This document shows, piece after piece, positions 7,284 through 12,802 of a stretch of 17,594 bases of DNA. How positions within the stretch are numbered: the stretch's first letter is position 1; every line of letters starts with the position of its first letter. The DNA is from Bacillota bacterium (GTDB lineage Bacteria > Bacillota > Clostridia > DSM-8532), in contig JAEXRM010000088.1 in assembly GCA_023440865.1 (NCBI GenBank), forward strand, positions 1-17,594. Direction: 5' to 3'. The notes beneath the pieces were generated by a model that ran no database searches, was not told the origin of the DNA, and saw only the letters and a program-made list of their open reading frames with translations. The position numbers were made by a program, and so were the translations under genes.

Positions 7284-8302
7284 TCGACATCCTCCCCCGC
7301 AGGCGGAGTCGCCCAATAGGGAAGTCCGTTCGCCACGATGGATTCAGGCTGCCTGAGGGGCGGTGTTCCTTCCAATGCGCGAAGGTTCAACTCAAAATCG
7401 TATCCTTCCAGGATGAAACGCCGGTTGTAGTATTGGTGAGCGGTGAACAACGACGGAATCGGCAAGGCGATCAAGGAGAGCACGGTCTGGATCAGGGCCA
7501 GGATTGCCTGGTTCATCACCATCTGGGTCATGTCTCCCTCTCCGGTCGAGAATCCCGGCACCAGGACAAGAACCGCCTGCAGGATCGCGACAATTGCGGA
7601 AAGGCACATGTAGAGGCCGGCGAAGGAAAGCAGGCTTCCGATCTGCTGGAACAGGAGTTCCCAGAAAACGCCTCTTGTCAGCTGAAAACTGCGAATCAGA
7701 CCCTTGATGAAGTATTTCTTCTCAACGGCGCCTGCCAGAAACGCGAAAAGACAGCGAATCGCCAGAAAGATCACGCATGCAGCCGCCAACAGTCCCCACG
7801 CGATCAGAAGTGCGATCCTGAGCGCCGATCCCTGTTCGGTCCATCGAACCAGGAAGACGAAAATCGCCGTAAACACACCCACCGGGAGGAGGTAGCATAG
7901 AAACAACGCCGCGCCAATGCTGAGCATTGGAAACACACGTTGGAACAGGCAGACGAACATGTCCCCAAACCCGCACTTCCTCCCATTCATGTCCTGTTCG
8001 ACCATTCTGTAGAATCCGCACCCTTGCGCCTTGTACAGGCACAGCCAGCCGATGGCGAGCAGCAGAGCCACCGTAGTCAGGGTCGCATTCATCCAGGTAT
8101 ATCCACCATCAATGAAGGGATTTCCGTTTGACAGCGCGGAAAACAGGAGGAACAAAAGCGAAAGCGGAAAGGCGAGAAAACCGATGCAGACCATCAGGAG
8201 AAAGCTGGAGACAAGGCTGTATCCGAGCAACGGGAAAAAGCCCCTTCCATACAGGGAATACGCATGTCCCATCATCTGGTTGAAGCACATGGTCCGCTTC
8301 AT
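7280..8302 (-). CDS. Polytopic membrane protein, GPDPase_memb-like, first gene of the MoxR operon
   Basis: The protein has 340 residues and about six to eight hydrophobic segments (near 23-58, 72-90, 123-153, 161-190, 221-250 and 262-285). It ends with YYNRRFILEGYDFELNLRAL at 291-310. That Arg/EG-x-D/E-L ending is typical of membrane proteins related to the membrane domain of some glycerophosphodiester phosphodiesterases. No phosphodiesterase catalytic domain is present, so no enzyme activity should be assumed. I place the start at the ATG at 8302, which follows GGAGG by only 4 nt. The frame stays open to 8503, but upstream start codons lack a ribosome site. Its stop overlaps the DUF4129 start as ATGA. 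Assignment to the family is moderate; membrane location is secure. Confidence 0.75.
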   Translation of the reverse strand: MKRTMCFNQMMGHAYSLYGRGFFPLLGYSLVSSFLLMVCIGFLAFPLSLLFLLFSALSNGNPFIDGGYTWMNATLTTVALLLAIGWLCLYKAQGCGFYRMVEQDMNGRKCGFGDMFVCLFQRVFPMLSIGAALFLCYLLPVGVFTAIFVFLVRWTEQGSALRIALLIAWGLLAAACVIFLAIRCLFAFLAGAVEKKYFIKGLIRSFQLTRGVFWELLFQQIGSLLSFAGLYMCLSAIVAILQAVLVLVPGFSTGEGDMTQMVMNQAILALIQTVLSLIALPIPSLFTAHQYYNRRFILEGYDFELNLRALEGTPPLRQPESIVANGLPYWATPPAGEDVE

Positions 8303-8350
8303 GCATCCTCCGGCAGGGTGCCTCTGTGTCCTGTGCGCCATTGGTTGACT

Positions 8351-8382
8351 CATGCCGCACTCGGTCATTGTACATCGGCATG
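8351..8382. repeat. Inverted repeat in the leader of the MoxR operon
   Basis: CATGCCG (8351-8357) and CGGCATG (8376-8382) are perfect complements with an 18-nt loop. The repeat lies in the presumed 5' untranslated region of the operon's first gene. It may be chance or a weak leader structure. Confidence 0.3.
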
Positions 8383-8419
8383 CAGGCAGGTGGAACCCTT
8401 TCCCACAAAAAAAACTGAA

Positions 8420-8448
8420 TGGACAACAAAACAAAATGTAGGTAAAAT
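8420..8448 (+). promoter_or_regulatory. Sigma-A-type promoter for the DUF975 gene
   Basis: TGGACA (8420-8425) and TAAAAT (8443-8448) are spaced by exactly 17 nt, each one base from consensus. Transcription would begin near 8455, giving a leader of about 110 nt before the ATG at 8569. Confidence 0.7.
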
Positions 8449-8464
8449 GGTAGGGATTTCGCAA
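8435..8464 (-). promoter_or_regulatory. Weak candidate promoter for the seven-gene MoxR operon
   Basis: On the minus strand TTGCGA (8464-8459) and TACATT (8440-8435) are separated by 18 nt, each with four of six consensus bases. It physically overlaps the plus-strand promoter of the DUF975 gene, so the two would compete for polymerase. Other weak elements are possible in this AT-rich stretch. Confidence 0.35.
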
Positions 8465-8568
8465 GTCCTTTCGGGAATGCCTGATCACAAGCAGTCCCCC
8501 CACCGGGGAGCAACCATGCCGGACGGGTCAGCAAAAAACGGCTTCAGTCGGCAGAAAGAGGACAGTCA

Positions 8569-9318
8569 ATGGAAGCGCCGATCTACCAGCAAGCTCCGCC
8601 CACACTGAGCCGCAACACGGATCTCCGCCGTTATGCCAGAGAGTGCCTCAGGGGCAACTGGGCGATCATGATTGCCGCATTTGTCCTGATCGGCATCATC
8701 ACCATTGCCGTCATGATCCCGTATTATGCCGAAAGCATCTCGGCCGCTTTCCGCAATCTGGCAGGCGGGGACTCTTCCACCGACATGCCGACGGGCATCA
8801 CGCCCCTCTACTTTTTGACCCTGATCGCCCAATACCTGATCTCTCCCGCCCTCACCATCGGCTCGTGCATGATGTGCCTTCGTCTGATCCGCACCAGACA
8901 AGCGGAAATCAACGACCTGTTCAAAGGCTTCCGCATCATACTGAAGGCATTTGGCGCGGCCTTCATGGTGGGGCTCTTCACCCTGCTCTGGATGTTGTTG
9001 TTCATCATACCGGGCATCATCGCCGCCTATCGGTACTCCCAGGTGCTCTATATTCTGGCCGATCATCCGGAAATGGGCATCTTCGACGCCATCCGCCTCA
9101 GCAAGGCCATGATGGCCGGCGCCAAATTCAAGCTGTTCTGCATGCACCTTTCCTTCATCGGTTGGGGCCTGCTTTCCCTCCTGACCCTGTACATTGGCAT
9201 GCTTTGGCTGGTTCCCTACATCAGCGTCAGCACAAGCGCCTTCTATGAGGATGTGAGTCGCCGCCATGCTTTCATGACACAGCCCTTCCAGCCGCAGTTC
9301 AATCCGAACGGGTACTGA
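8569..9318 (+). CDS. DUF975-family integral membrane protein
   Basis: The protein has 249 residues and is the only plus-strand gene here. It starts with a Tyr/Pro-rich cytoplasmic leader and the DUF975 opening (RNTDLRRYARECLRGNW at 15-31). About five hydrophobic segments follow (near 32-52, 79-104, 127-153, 189-206 and 207-222). The family core is clear: LFIIPGIIAAYRYSQVLYI at 144-162, then ILADHPEMG and AIRLSKAMMAGAKFKLF. Function is unknown; members are common in Bacillota. The ATG has an AAAGAGGA site 6 nt upstream. It is transcribed divergently from the MoxR operon, whose first gene also encodes a polytopic protein, so a shared membrane role is possible but unproven. Confidence 0.88.
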   Translation: MEAPIYQQAPPTLSRNTDLRRYARECLRGNWAIMIAAFVLIGIITIAVMIPYYAESISAAFRNLAGGDSSTDMPTGITPLYFLTLIAQYLISPALTIGSCMMCLRLIRTRQAEINDLFKGFRIILKAFGAAFMVGLFTLLWMLLFIIPGIIAAYRYSQVLYILADHPEMGIFDAIRLSKAMMAGAKFKLFCMHLSFIGWGLLSLLTLYIGMLWLVPYISVSTSAFYEDVSRRHAFMTQPFQPQFNPNGY

Positions 9319-9346
9319 ATCCGAAGCGGAAAACCTGCATTCGTGC

Positions 9347-9380
9347 AATCAGCCTGTCGGAACCCTCCGACAGGCTGATT
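9347..9380. terminator. Bidirectional terminator between converging genes
   Basis: A perfect 15-bp stem (9347-9361 with 9366-9380) carries a 4-nt loop. It lies 28 nt after the DUF975 stop and 72 nt after the stop of the converging methyltransferase gene, so it can serve both. The stem ends in AT pairs that give a few U residues on each strand, but there is no long U-run, so efficiency is uncertain. Confidence 0.75.
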
Positions 9381-9452
9381 CATTGACTCGCGCGATCTGC
9401 CTTTCCGACGCACGACAAACGTCAGCGGCAGTTTCATGCCATGGCTCCCGGA

Positions 9453-10253
9453 TCAGTCCGCCATACGCCGCTGCCGGAGACTCTCGTACATCAGCATGGA
9501 TGCTGCGGATGCCGCATTGAGGGATTCGGCACTTCCCGCCATCGGGATCATGACCGCTTTGTCCACACAGGCCAGCATCTCCTCAGAAATGCCGTTCGCC
9601 TCGTTTCCAATGACGATCAGCACATCCCCAGCCAGGGGTGCGTCCCAGCATGGAGCAGCCTCGCGTGGATGAGCGGCAACCGTCAGGATACCCGCCTTCC
9701 GCGCTTTCCAGATCAGCCCCGGAAGATCAGCCGTGACAGATACGGCCACATGCCAGACGGAACCCATGGTGGCACGCAGGACCTTTGGCTGCCAGGGATC
9801 CGCCGAGTCGGCGGAGAGTAGCACCGTATCAAAACCGCAGGCATCCGCCGCACGGATCATCGATCCGACATTTCCCGGATCCTGCACCCGTTCCAACGCC
9901 AGAATACGTCTCCCCGTCCTGAAAGGCAGTTCGACCGGTGCCGGAAGCCGCACAACGGCCAGGATACCTTGCGGGGTTTTCGTATCGGAGAGTTTTGCGA
10001 GGATTTCCGATGATACGGATACCGGTTCGGGCAACCTGTGTGGCTGCGGCAAATCAGCCATGATGGCCACCAGCGATGCCATCCCGCCCTCATCTGCCAG
10101 CAGGCGTTCGATGGGTGCGCCGGAGAGCATGGCTTCCCTGACGAGCCGCACACCTTCCGCAAGGAAGCAGCCAGCCTCCCTGCGGCCTTTCCGTTCATGC
10201 AGCAGAAGTATCTCCCTGACGAGTGGATTCTGGACACTGGTGATGCGTTCCAT
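9453..10253 (-). CDS. TrmH/SpoU-family RNA 2'-O-methyltransferase (YsgA-like, probably 23S rRNA)
   Basis: The protein has 266 residues. A substrate-binding domain occupies about residues 1-100 and starts with the typical MERITSVQNPLVREILLL. The SPOUT knot domain contains all three motifs: motif 1 ERVQDPGNVGSMIRAADACG at 121-140 with Asn128 and Arg134, motif 2 VIGNEANGIS at 214-223, and motif 3 MAGSAESLNAASAASML at 238-254. It uses S-adenosylmethionine to methylate the ribose 2'-OH of a structured RNA, most likely rRNA. The start at 10253 has GGAGGA about 9 nt upstream; the frame is open further upstream to 10367 but without support. It follows the rplT terminator. In Bacillus a similar gene (ysgA) also lies near the infC-rplT region. 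The exact target nucleotide cannot be read from sequence. Confidence 0.92.
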   Translation of the reverse strand: MERITSVQNPLVREILLLHERKGRREAGCFLAEGVRLVREAMLSGAPIERLLADEGGMASLVAIMADLPQPHRLPEPVSVSSEILAKLSDTKTPQGILAVVRLPAPVELPFRTGRRILALERVQDPGNVGSMIRAADACGFDTVLLSADSADPWQPKVLRATMGSVWHVAVSVTADLPGLIWKARKAGILTVAAHPREAAPCWDAPLAGDVLIVIGNEANGISEEMLACVDKAVMIPMAGSAESLNAASAASMLMYESLRQRRMAD

Positions 10254-10294
10254 GCGAATCTTCCTCCAACTGATGCAGATGCGGTGCGCACAGG

Positions 10295-10338
10295 AAATCA
10301 AAATCCCCCCGCCTTTCCTCATTCGGACGGGCGGAGGG
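10295..10338 (-). terminator. Intrinsic terminator after rplT
   Basis: On the minus strand CCCTCCGCC (10338-10330) pairs with GGCGGGGGG (10313-10305), with one T-G wobble and a 16-nt loop. It is followed by A and TTTTGATTT. It ends the infC-rpmI-rplT unit about 64 nt after the rplT stop. Confidence 0.72.
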
Positions 10339-10401
10339 ATGTCATTGACGTCGTTCCTTGCCGGCACTCCGTGAAGAGAACCGGGCGTGCGACAAAGGTT
10401 C

Positions 10402-10749
10402 TTACTTCTTCACCGAAGCGACGAGCTGGGCGAAACCAGCCTTGTCGTTGACCGCCATGTCGGCGAGGACCTTGCGGTTGAGCTCGATGCCGGCAACCTT
10501 CAGACCGTTCATGAAACGGCTGTAGCTCATGCCGTTGATGCGGGCCGCCGCGTTGATGCGGGCGATCCACAGCTTGCGGAACTCGCGCTTCTTCTGCCTG
10601 CGATCCCGGAACGCATAGTTCAGGGATTTCATGACCGCCTGGTTCGCTGTGCGGTAGAGCTTGCTCTTGGCTCCGAAGTAACCCTTCGCGAGCTTCAAGA
10701 TTTTCTTGTGACGGGCGCGCGTGCGCATTCCACCCTTGACTCTGGCCAT
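10402..10749 (-). CDS. rplT: Large ribosomal subunit protein bL20
   Basis: The protein has 115 residues, close to the usual length. It is very basic and starts MARVKGGMRTRARHKKILKL, a near-universal bL20 opening; the core RKLWIARINAAARINGMSYS lies near residues 58-77. It binds 23S rRNA early in 50S assembly. In Bacillota it also binds its own operon leader and represses expression, which fits the structured leader before infC here. It starts 19 nt after rpmI, with an AGAGGTG ribosome site. Confidence 0.99.
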   Translation of the reverse strand: MARVKGGMRTRARHKKILKLAKGYFGAKSKLYRTANQAVMKSLNYAFRDRRQKKREFRKLWIARINAAARINGMSYSRFMNGLKVAGIELNRKVLADMAVNDKAGFAQLVASVKK

Positions 10750-10768
10750 GATCTACACCTCTTTTCCT

Positions 10769-10966
10769 TTATGCGTAGGGAAGCAGCTTCTTGACGGTGG
10801 CAGCCTGCGTCTCGTCGACGAAGTTGCCCTTGCGCAGGTTGCGCTTGCGCTTCGTGGACATTTTTGTCAGAATGTGGTTCTTGCCCTGCATGGTCCGCTT
10901 CACCCTACCGGTAGCGGTTACTTTGAATCTCTTCTTGGAAGCGCTGTGGGTTTTCATTTTCGGCAT
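10769..10966 (-). CDS. rpmI: Large ribosomal subunit protein bL35
   Basis: The protein has 65 residues, the normal bL35 length. It is very basic, with the family opening MPKMKTHSASKKRFKVTATG and the later KNHILTKMSTKRKRNLRK. It is a structural component of the 50S subunit. The ATG at 10966 is 13 nt after the infC stop and carries a GGAGG site 8 nt upstream. Gene order infC-rpmI-rplT is conserved across bacteria. Confidence 0.99.
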   Translation of the reverse strand: MPKMKTHSASKKRFKVTATGRVKRTMQGKNHILTKMSTKRKRNLRKGNFVDETQAATVKKLLPYA

Positions 10967-10979
10967 GTTTCCGACCTCC

Positions 10980-11501
10980 TTACGGCGTTTTCTTATTGGG
11001 GACCAGGATCATGGACATGCTGCGGCCTTCCATGAGCGGCGGTCTTTCCACCTTGCCAAATTCCTGGATGGTTTCCGCGAACTTGTTGAGCACCTCGCGG
11101 CCCAGGATGGAATAATTGATCTCACGACCGCGGAAGCGGATGTAGACCTTGACCTTGTCGCCGTCCTCGAGAAACTTCTGGGCGTTCTTTGCCTTGAAGG
11201 CAAAGTCGTGCTCCTCGATCTTTGAAGAGAGGCGGATCTCCTTGAGCTCGACCACGATCTGCTTCTTCTTGGCTTCCTTTTCCTTCTTGGCCTGCTCGTA
11301 AAGGAACTTGCCATAGTCCATGATCTTGCAGACGGGCGGGTTCGCGTTCGGCGAAATTTTCACCAGGTCCAGCTCTTTTTCGTTTGCACGCAGCTGCGCC
11401 TCACGGGCCGTCACCACTCCGATCATGGTGCCGTCGGCATCGATCAGGCGAACTTCCTTGTCTCGGATCTGGGCGTTAATCTGACCTTGTTCCTTTTTGA
11501 T
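10980..11501 (-). CDS. infC: Translation initiation factor IF-3, probable AUC start
   Basis: IF-3 binds the 30S subunit, blocks premature 50S joining and checks the start codon and initiator tRNA. The predicted protein has 173 residues, the normal length. It begins after the start with KKEQGQINAQIRDKEVRLID. The N-terminal domain runs to about residue 75, and the family signature KIMDYGKFLYEQAKK is in the expected place. The C-terminal domain holds IRFRGREI and the MEGRSMSMILVPNKK ending. No ATG lies near the expected N-terminus. The in-frame GTG and TTG codons overlap or crowd the GGAGG site (11514-11510), whereas ATC at 11501-11499 is 8 nt from it. Non-canonical AUU or AUC starts are known for infC and allow IF-3 to repress its own translation. 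The frame stays open upstream to 11561, but that part overlaps leader elements. Confidence 0.96.
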   Translation of the reverse strand: MKKEQGQINAQIRDKEVRLIDADGTMIGVVTAREAQLRANEKELDLVKISPNANPPVCKIMDYGKFLYEQAKKEKEAKKKQIVVELKEIRLSSKIEEHDFAFKAKNAQKFLEDGDKVKVYIRFRGREINYSILGREVLNKFAETIQEFGKVERPPLMEGRSMSMILVPNKKTP

Positions 11502-11514
11502 AACCAACACCTCC
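11499..11514 (-). promoter_or_regulatory. infC ribosome-binding site and AUC start codon
   Basis: GGAGG at 11514-11510 is followed by 8 nt and then ATC at 11501-11499. The spacing is ideal for ATC, while TTG would be only 2 nt from GGAGG and GTG overlaps it. This site decides the infC start and is the likely target of IF-3 autoregulation. Confidence 0.75.
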
Positions 11515-11556
11515 GAAGGGTGCCCCCAAGACGATCTGCCTTGCCGGGCTCGCTGC

Positions 11557-11588
11557 AACAAAAAACAGGTGAAGCACCTTCACCTGTT
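11557..11588 (-). terminator. Attenuator terminator in the infC leader
   Basis: A perfect 11-bp stem (11564-11574 with 11578-11588) with a 3-nt loop is followed on the minus strand by an uninterrupted T-run (six T counting the stem end). It lies about 60 nt before the infC start and after the infC promoter. It therefore acts as a regulated, premature terminator rather than an end-of-operon signal. Confidence 0.88.
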
Positions 11589-11692
11589 GTCAATCTCCAT
11601 GATGGCGCGAACCACTCGCACCGGTCAAAGACCCGATTGACCCGCCGAAATCCTTTCGGTCAAGGTGAGAAGCAAGGCTTCTTCTTTGTTGC
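11589..11692 (-). promoter_or_regulatory. Structured infC leader RNA (L20-type autoregulatory leader)
   Basis: This is the transcribed leader between the predicted start near 11692 and the attenuator. It contains TTGACC (11663-11658), GGTCAA (11642-11637) and TTGACC (11628-11623), so the central segment can pair with either flank but not both. The first pairing encloses a GAAA/TTTC stem. A further stem, GGTGCGA with TCGCGCC (11622-11616 with 11610-11604, one wobble), lies just before the terminator. Leaders of this kind upstream of infC in Bacillota bind L20 and trigger termination. Assignment to that RNA family is by position and architecture, not by a covariance-model score. Confidence 0.7.
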
Positions 11693-11698
11693 TCAATC

Positions 11699-11727
11699 AT
11701 TTTACATGGGCATCCCCATGCTGTCAA
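11699..11727 (-). promoter_or_regulatory. Strong sigma-A promoter of infC-rpmI-rplT
   Basis: On the minus strand a perfect TTGACA (11727-11722) and TAAAAT (11704-11699) are separated by exactly 17 nt. This is the best-matching promoter in the window, as expected for a translation operon. Confidence 0.88.
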
Positions 11728-11747
11728 GCGGTTGATCAAATCCGAAC

Positions 11748-11792
11748 GGCATGGCGGGAGGCGCCGCACACACGAGGCCACCCCGCCATGCC
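11748..11792 (-). terminator. Terminator-like stem after thiT
   Basis: GGCATGGCGGG (11748-11758) and CCCGCCATGCC (11782-11792) are perfect 11-bp complements with a 23-nt loop, starting just after the thiT stop codon. The downstream sequence on the minus strand has only short T-runs, so it may terminate weakly or simply protect the 3' end. It separates thiT from the infC promoter. Confidence 0.6.
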
Positions 11793-11796
11793 GCAT

Positions 11797-12339
11797 TCAG
11801 GCGGCCGCCCCGCCAAGCCGCGGCTCCGGCAGCTTCGCATACCGGATGACGAGAAACACCAGCACGAAGGAGATCACCAGTTCAGGCAGCAGGTATGAGC
11901 CGTTGTAGAGTATGGAGTACAGCAGCGGGCTCTGTCCTTCCGGCGCATAGGAGGCAAAGACCACGACGCCCGACAGCACGTGGCACAGGAAGCGGCCCAT
12001 CAGCGCGATCAGCGTGCCGAGTGCGAGGCCCGCCGGCTTCCGTCCGAAAAAGCCGGCAATGCCCATGAAGCCGAATGCGACCGGATAGTCGAAGATCAGG
12101 GAGACCGGATGAAAGGAGTACTTCGCGCCCAGCGTGAAATCCAGCACGCCATACAGCGCACAGACCAGCATACCGCGCAACCCGCCCCATCGATAGGCGA
12201 AGATCAGCAGCGGCACCATCGACCCGGCGGTGACCGATCCGCCCATCGGCATCTGAAAGATCTTGATCTGACTGAGCACCCAAGCCATAGCCAGCGTGAT
12301 GCCCGCCTCCGCGAGCATCCATGTATTCGTCCTTTTCAT
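11797..12339 (-). CDS. thiT: Thiamine-specific S component of an ECF transporter (ThiT)
   Basis: The protein has 180 residues and about six hydrophobic segments, the normal ThiT size. It matches the family along its length: the MPMGGSVTAGSMVPLLIFAY region near residues 31-50, the Gly-rich loop RGMLVCALYGVLDF near 55-68, FDYPVAFGFMGIAG near 83-96, and the thiamine-site region RFLCHVLSGVVVFASYAPEG, followed by LYNGSYLLPE. ThiT binds thiamine with high affinity and uses a shared ECF energising module (EcfA, EcfA', EcfT) encoded elsewhere. ATG at 12339 follows GGGAGG by 8 nt. Transcription is controlled by the TPP riboswitch upstream. No thiamine biosynthesis gene is in the window, so this organism may depend at least partly on uptake. 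Confidence 0.95.
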   Translation of the reverse strand: MKRTNTWMLAEAGITLAMAWVLSQIKIFQMPMGGSVTAGSMVPLLIFAYRWGGLRGMLVCALYGVLDFTLGAKYSFHPVSLIFDYPVAFGFMGIAGFFGRKPAGLALGTLIALMGRFLCHVLSGVVVFASYAPEGQSPLLYSILYNGSYLLPELVISFVLVFLVIRYAKLPEPRLGGAAA

Positions 12340-12473
12340 GTTCCATCCTCCCCATGCCGTGCGGCATGTTCTGACAGCCAATCATCACGTCGCGCCACCG
12401 GTTGCATGTCTGTCGCTCCATTCCGGTCAGCGCGCGCGTATGGCCCTGTACGGGGTACCGTGCAGCCGACGTG
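12340..12473. other. thiT leader between the riboswitch terminator and the start codon
   Basis: About 130 nt without a gene. Apart from the thiT ribosome site near its left end I see no further structure, promoter or small gene. An open frame crossing it on the minus strand begins inside the terminator stem and looks fortuitous. Confidence 0.5.
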
Positions 12474-12513
12474 AAAACGAAAAACCTCCTCGTCCGATGC
12501 CGGACAAGGAGGT
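12474..12513 (-). terminator. Expression-platform terminator of the TPP riboswitch
   Basis: A 13-bp stem (12484-12496 with 12501-12513, one wobble) with a 4-nt loop is followed on the minus strand by a T-run and a second short T-run. It lies 27 nt after the aptamer. Thiamine pyrophosphate binding should favour this terminator and switch thiT off. Confidence 0.9.
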
Positions 12514-12539
12514 CTCATGGTGCGCCATTTCTGGTGCTC

Positions 12540-12619
12540 TCCCTACGCCGGCATTACCCGTATCAGGTTCATGGGTCGGAACGATGAAGTTCCCTCTCAG
12601 CCGGTCTTTCCAGCTCCCC
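12540..12619 (-). promoter_or_regulatory. TPP riboswitch (THI element) aptamer
   Basis: On the minus strand the conserved elements appear in order: GGGGAGCTGG (12619-12610), CTGAGA (12600-12595), a variable hairpin closed by GGGAAC/GTTCC, GACCC followed by AACCTGATACGGGTAATG, and GCCGGCGTAGGGA at the end. This matches the thi box, including the CUGAGA and ACCUGA cores that contact the pyrimidine and pyrophosphate of TPP. It lies between a promoter and a terminator upstream of thiT, the expected place for a transcriptional off-switch. Confidence 0.96.
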
Positions 12620-12704
12620 AGTCCGTATGGGAACGCGTTTGTGCCCGTCGGCCGCGTTCATGTCCGTACCGCCCCGGGGCGATACGCGTTTTCACGTCGT
12701 TGTC

Positions 12705-12734
12705 ATGGTACAGGATGACAGGCCGGCTTGTCAA
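12705..12734 (-). promoter_or_regulatory. Promoter for the TPP riboswitch and thiT
   Basis: On the minus strand a perfect TTGACA (12734-12729) is followed after 18 nt by TACCAT (12710-12705). Transcription would start near 12698, leaving about 80 nt before the aptamer. The -35 box sits in the loop of a perfect 11-bp inverted repeat. Confidence 0.6.
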
Positions 12735-12757
12735 GGACGAACAAAACCGGCCTGTCA
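12716..12757. repeat. Perfect 11-bp inverted repeat around the thiT -35 box
   Basis: TGACAGGCCGG (12716-12726) and CCGGCCTGTCA (12747-12757) are exact complements, 20 nt apart. The predicted -35 box lies in the interval. No T-run follows, so it is a weak candidate for a secA terminator. It could be an operator or a by-product of the overlapping tandem repeat. Confidence 0.75.
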
Positions 12758-12770
12758 GGGACGAACCAAA
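12723..12770. repeat. 24-bp tandem direct repeat, two copies
   Basis: Copy 1 (12723-12746) and copy 2 (12747-12770) match at 21 of 24 positions; a partial third copy starts at 12771 (CCGGCTTTCC). Each copy holds a TTGACA- or CTGACA-like element on the minus strand. It lies between the end of the secA-like gene and the thiT promoter. Confidence 0.8.
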
Positions 12771-12802
12771 CCGGCTTTCCGGCGTCGGCGCCCACCGGCT
12801 GG

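Noticed and set aside
7280..8302. A glycerophosphodiester phosphodiesterase enzyme
   Set aside because: Only the membrane-domain resemblance is present; no catalytic TIM-barrel domain or its acidic and His residues are encoded.
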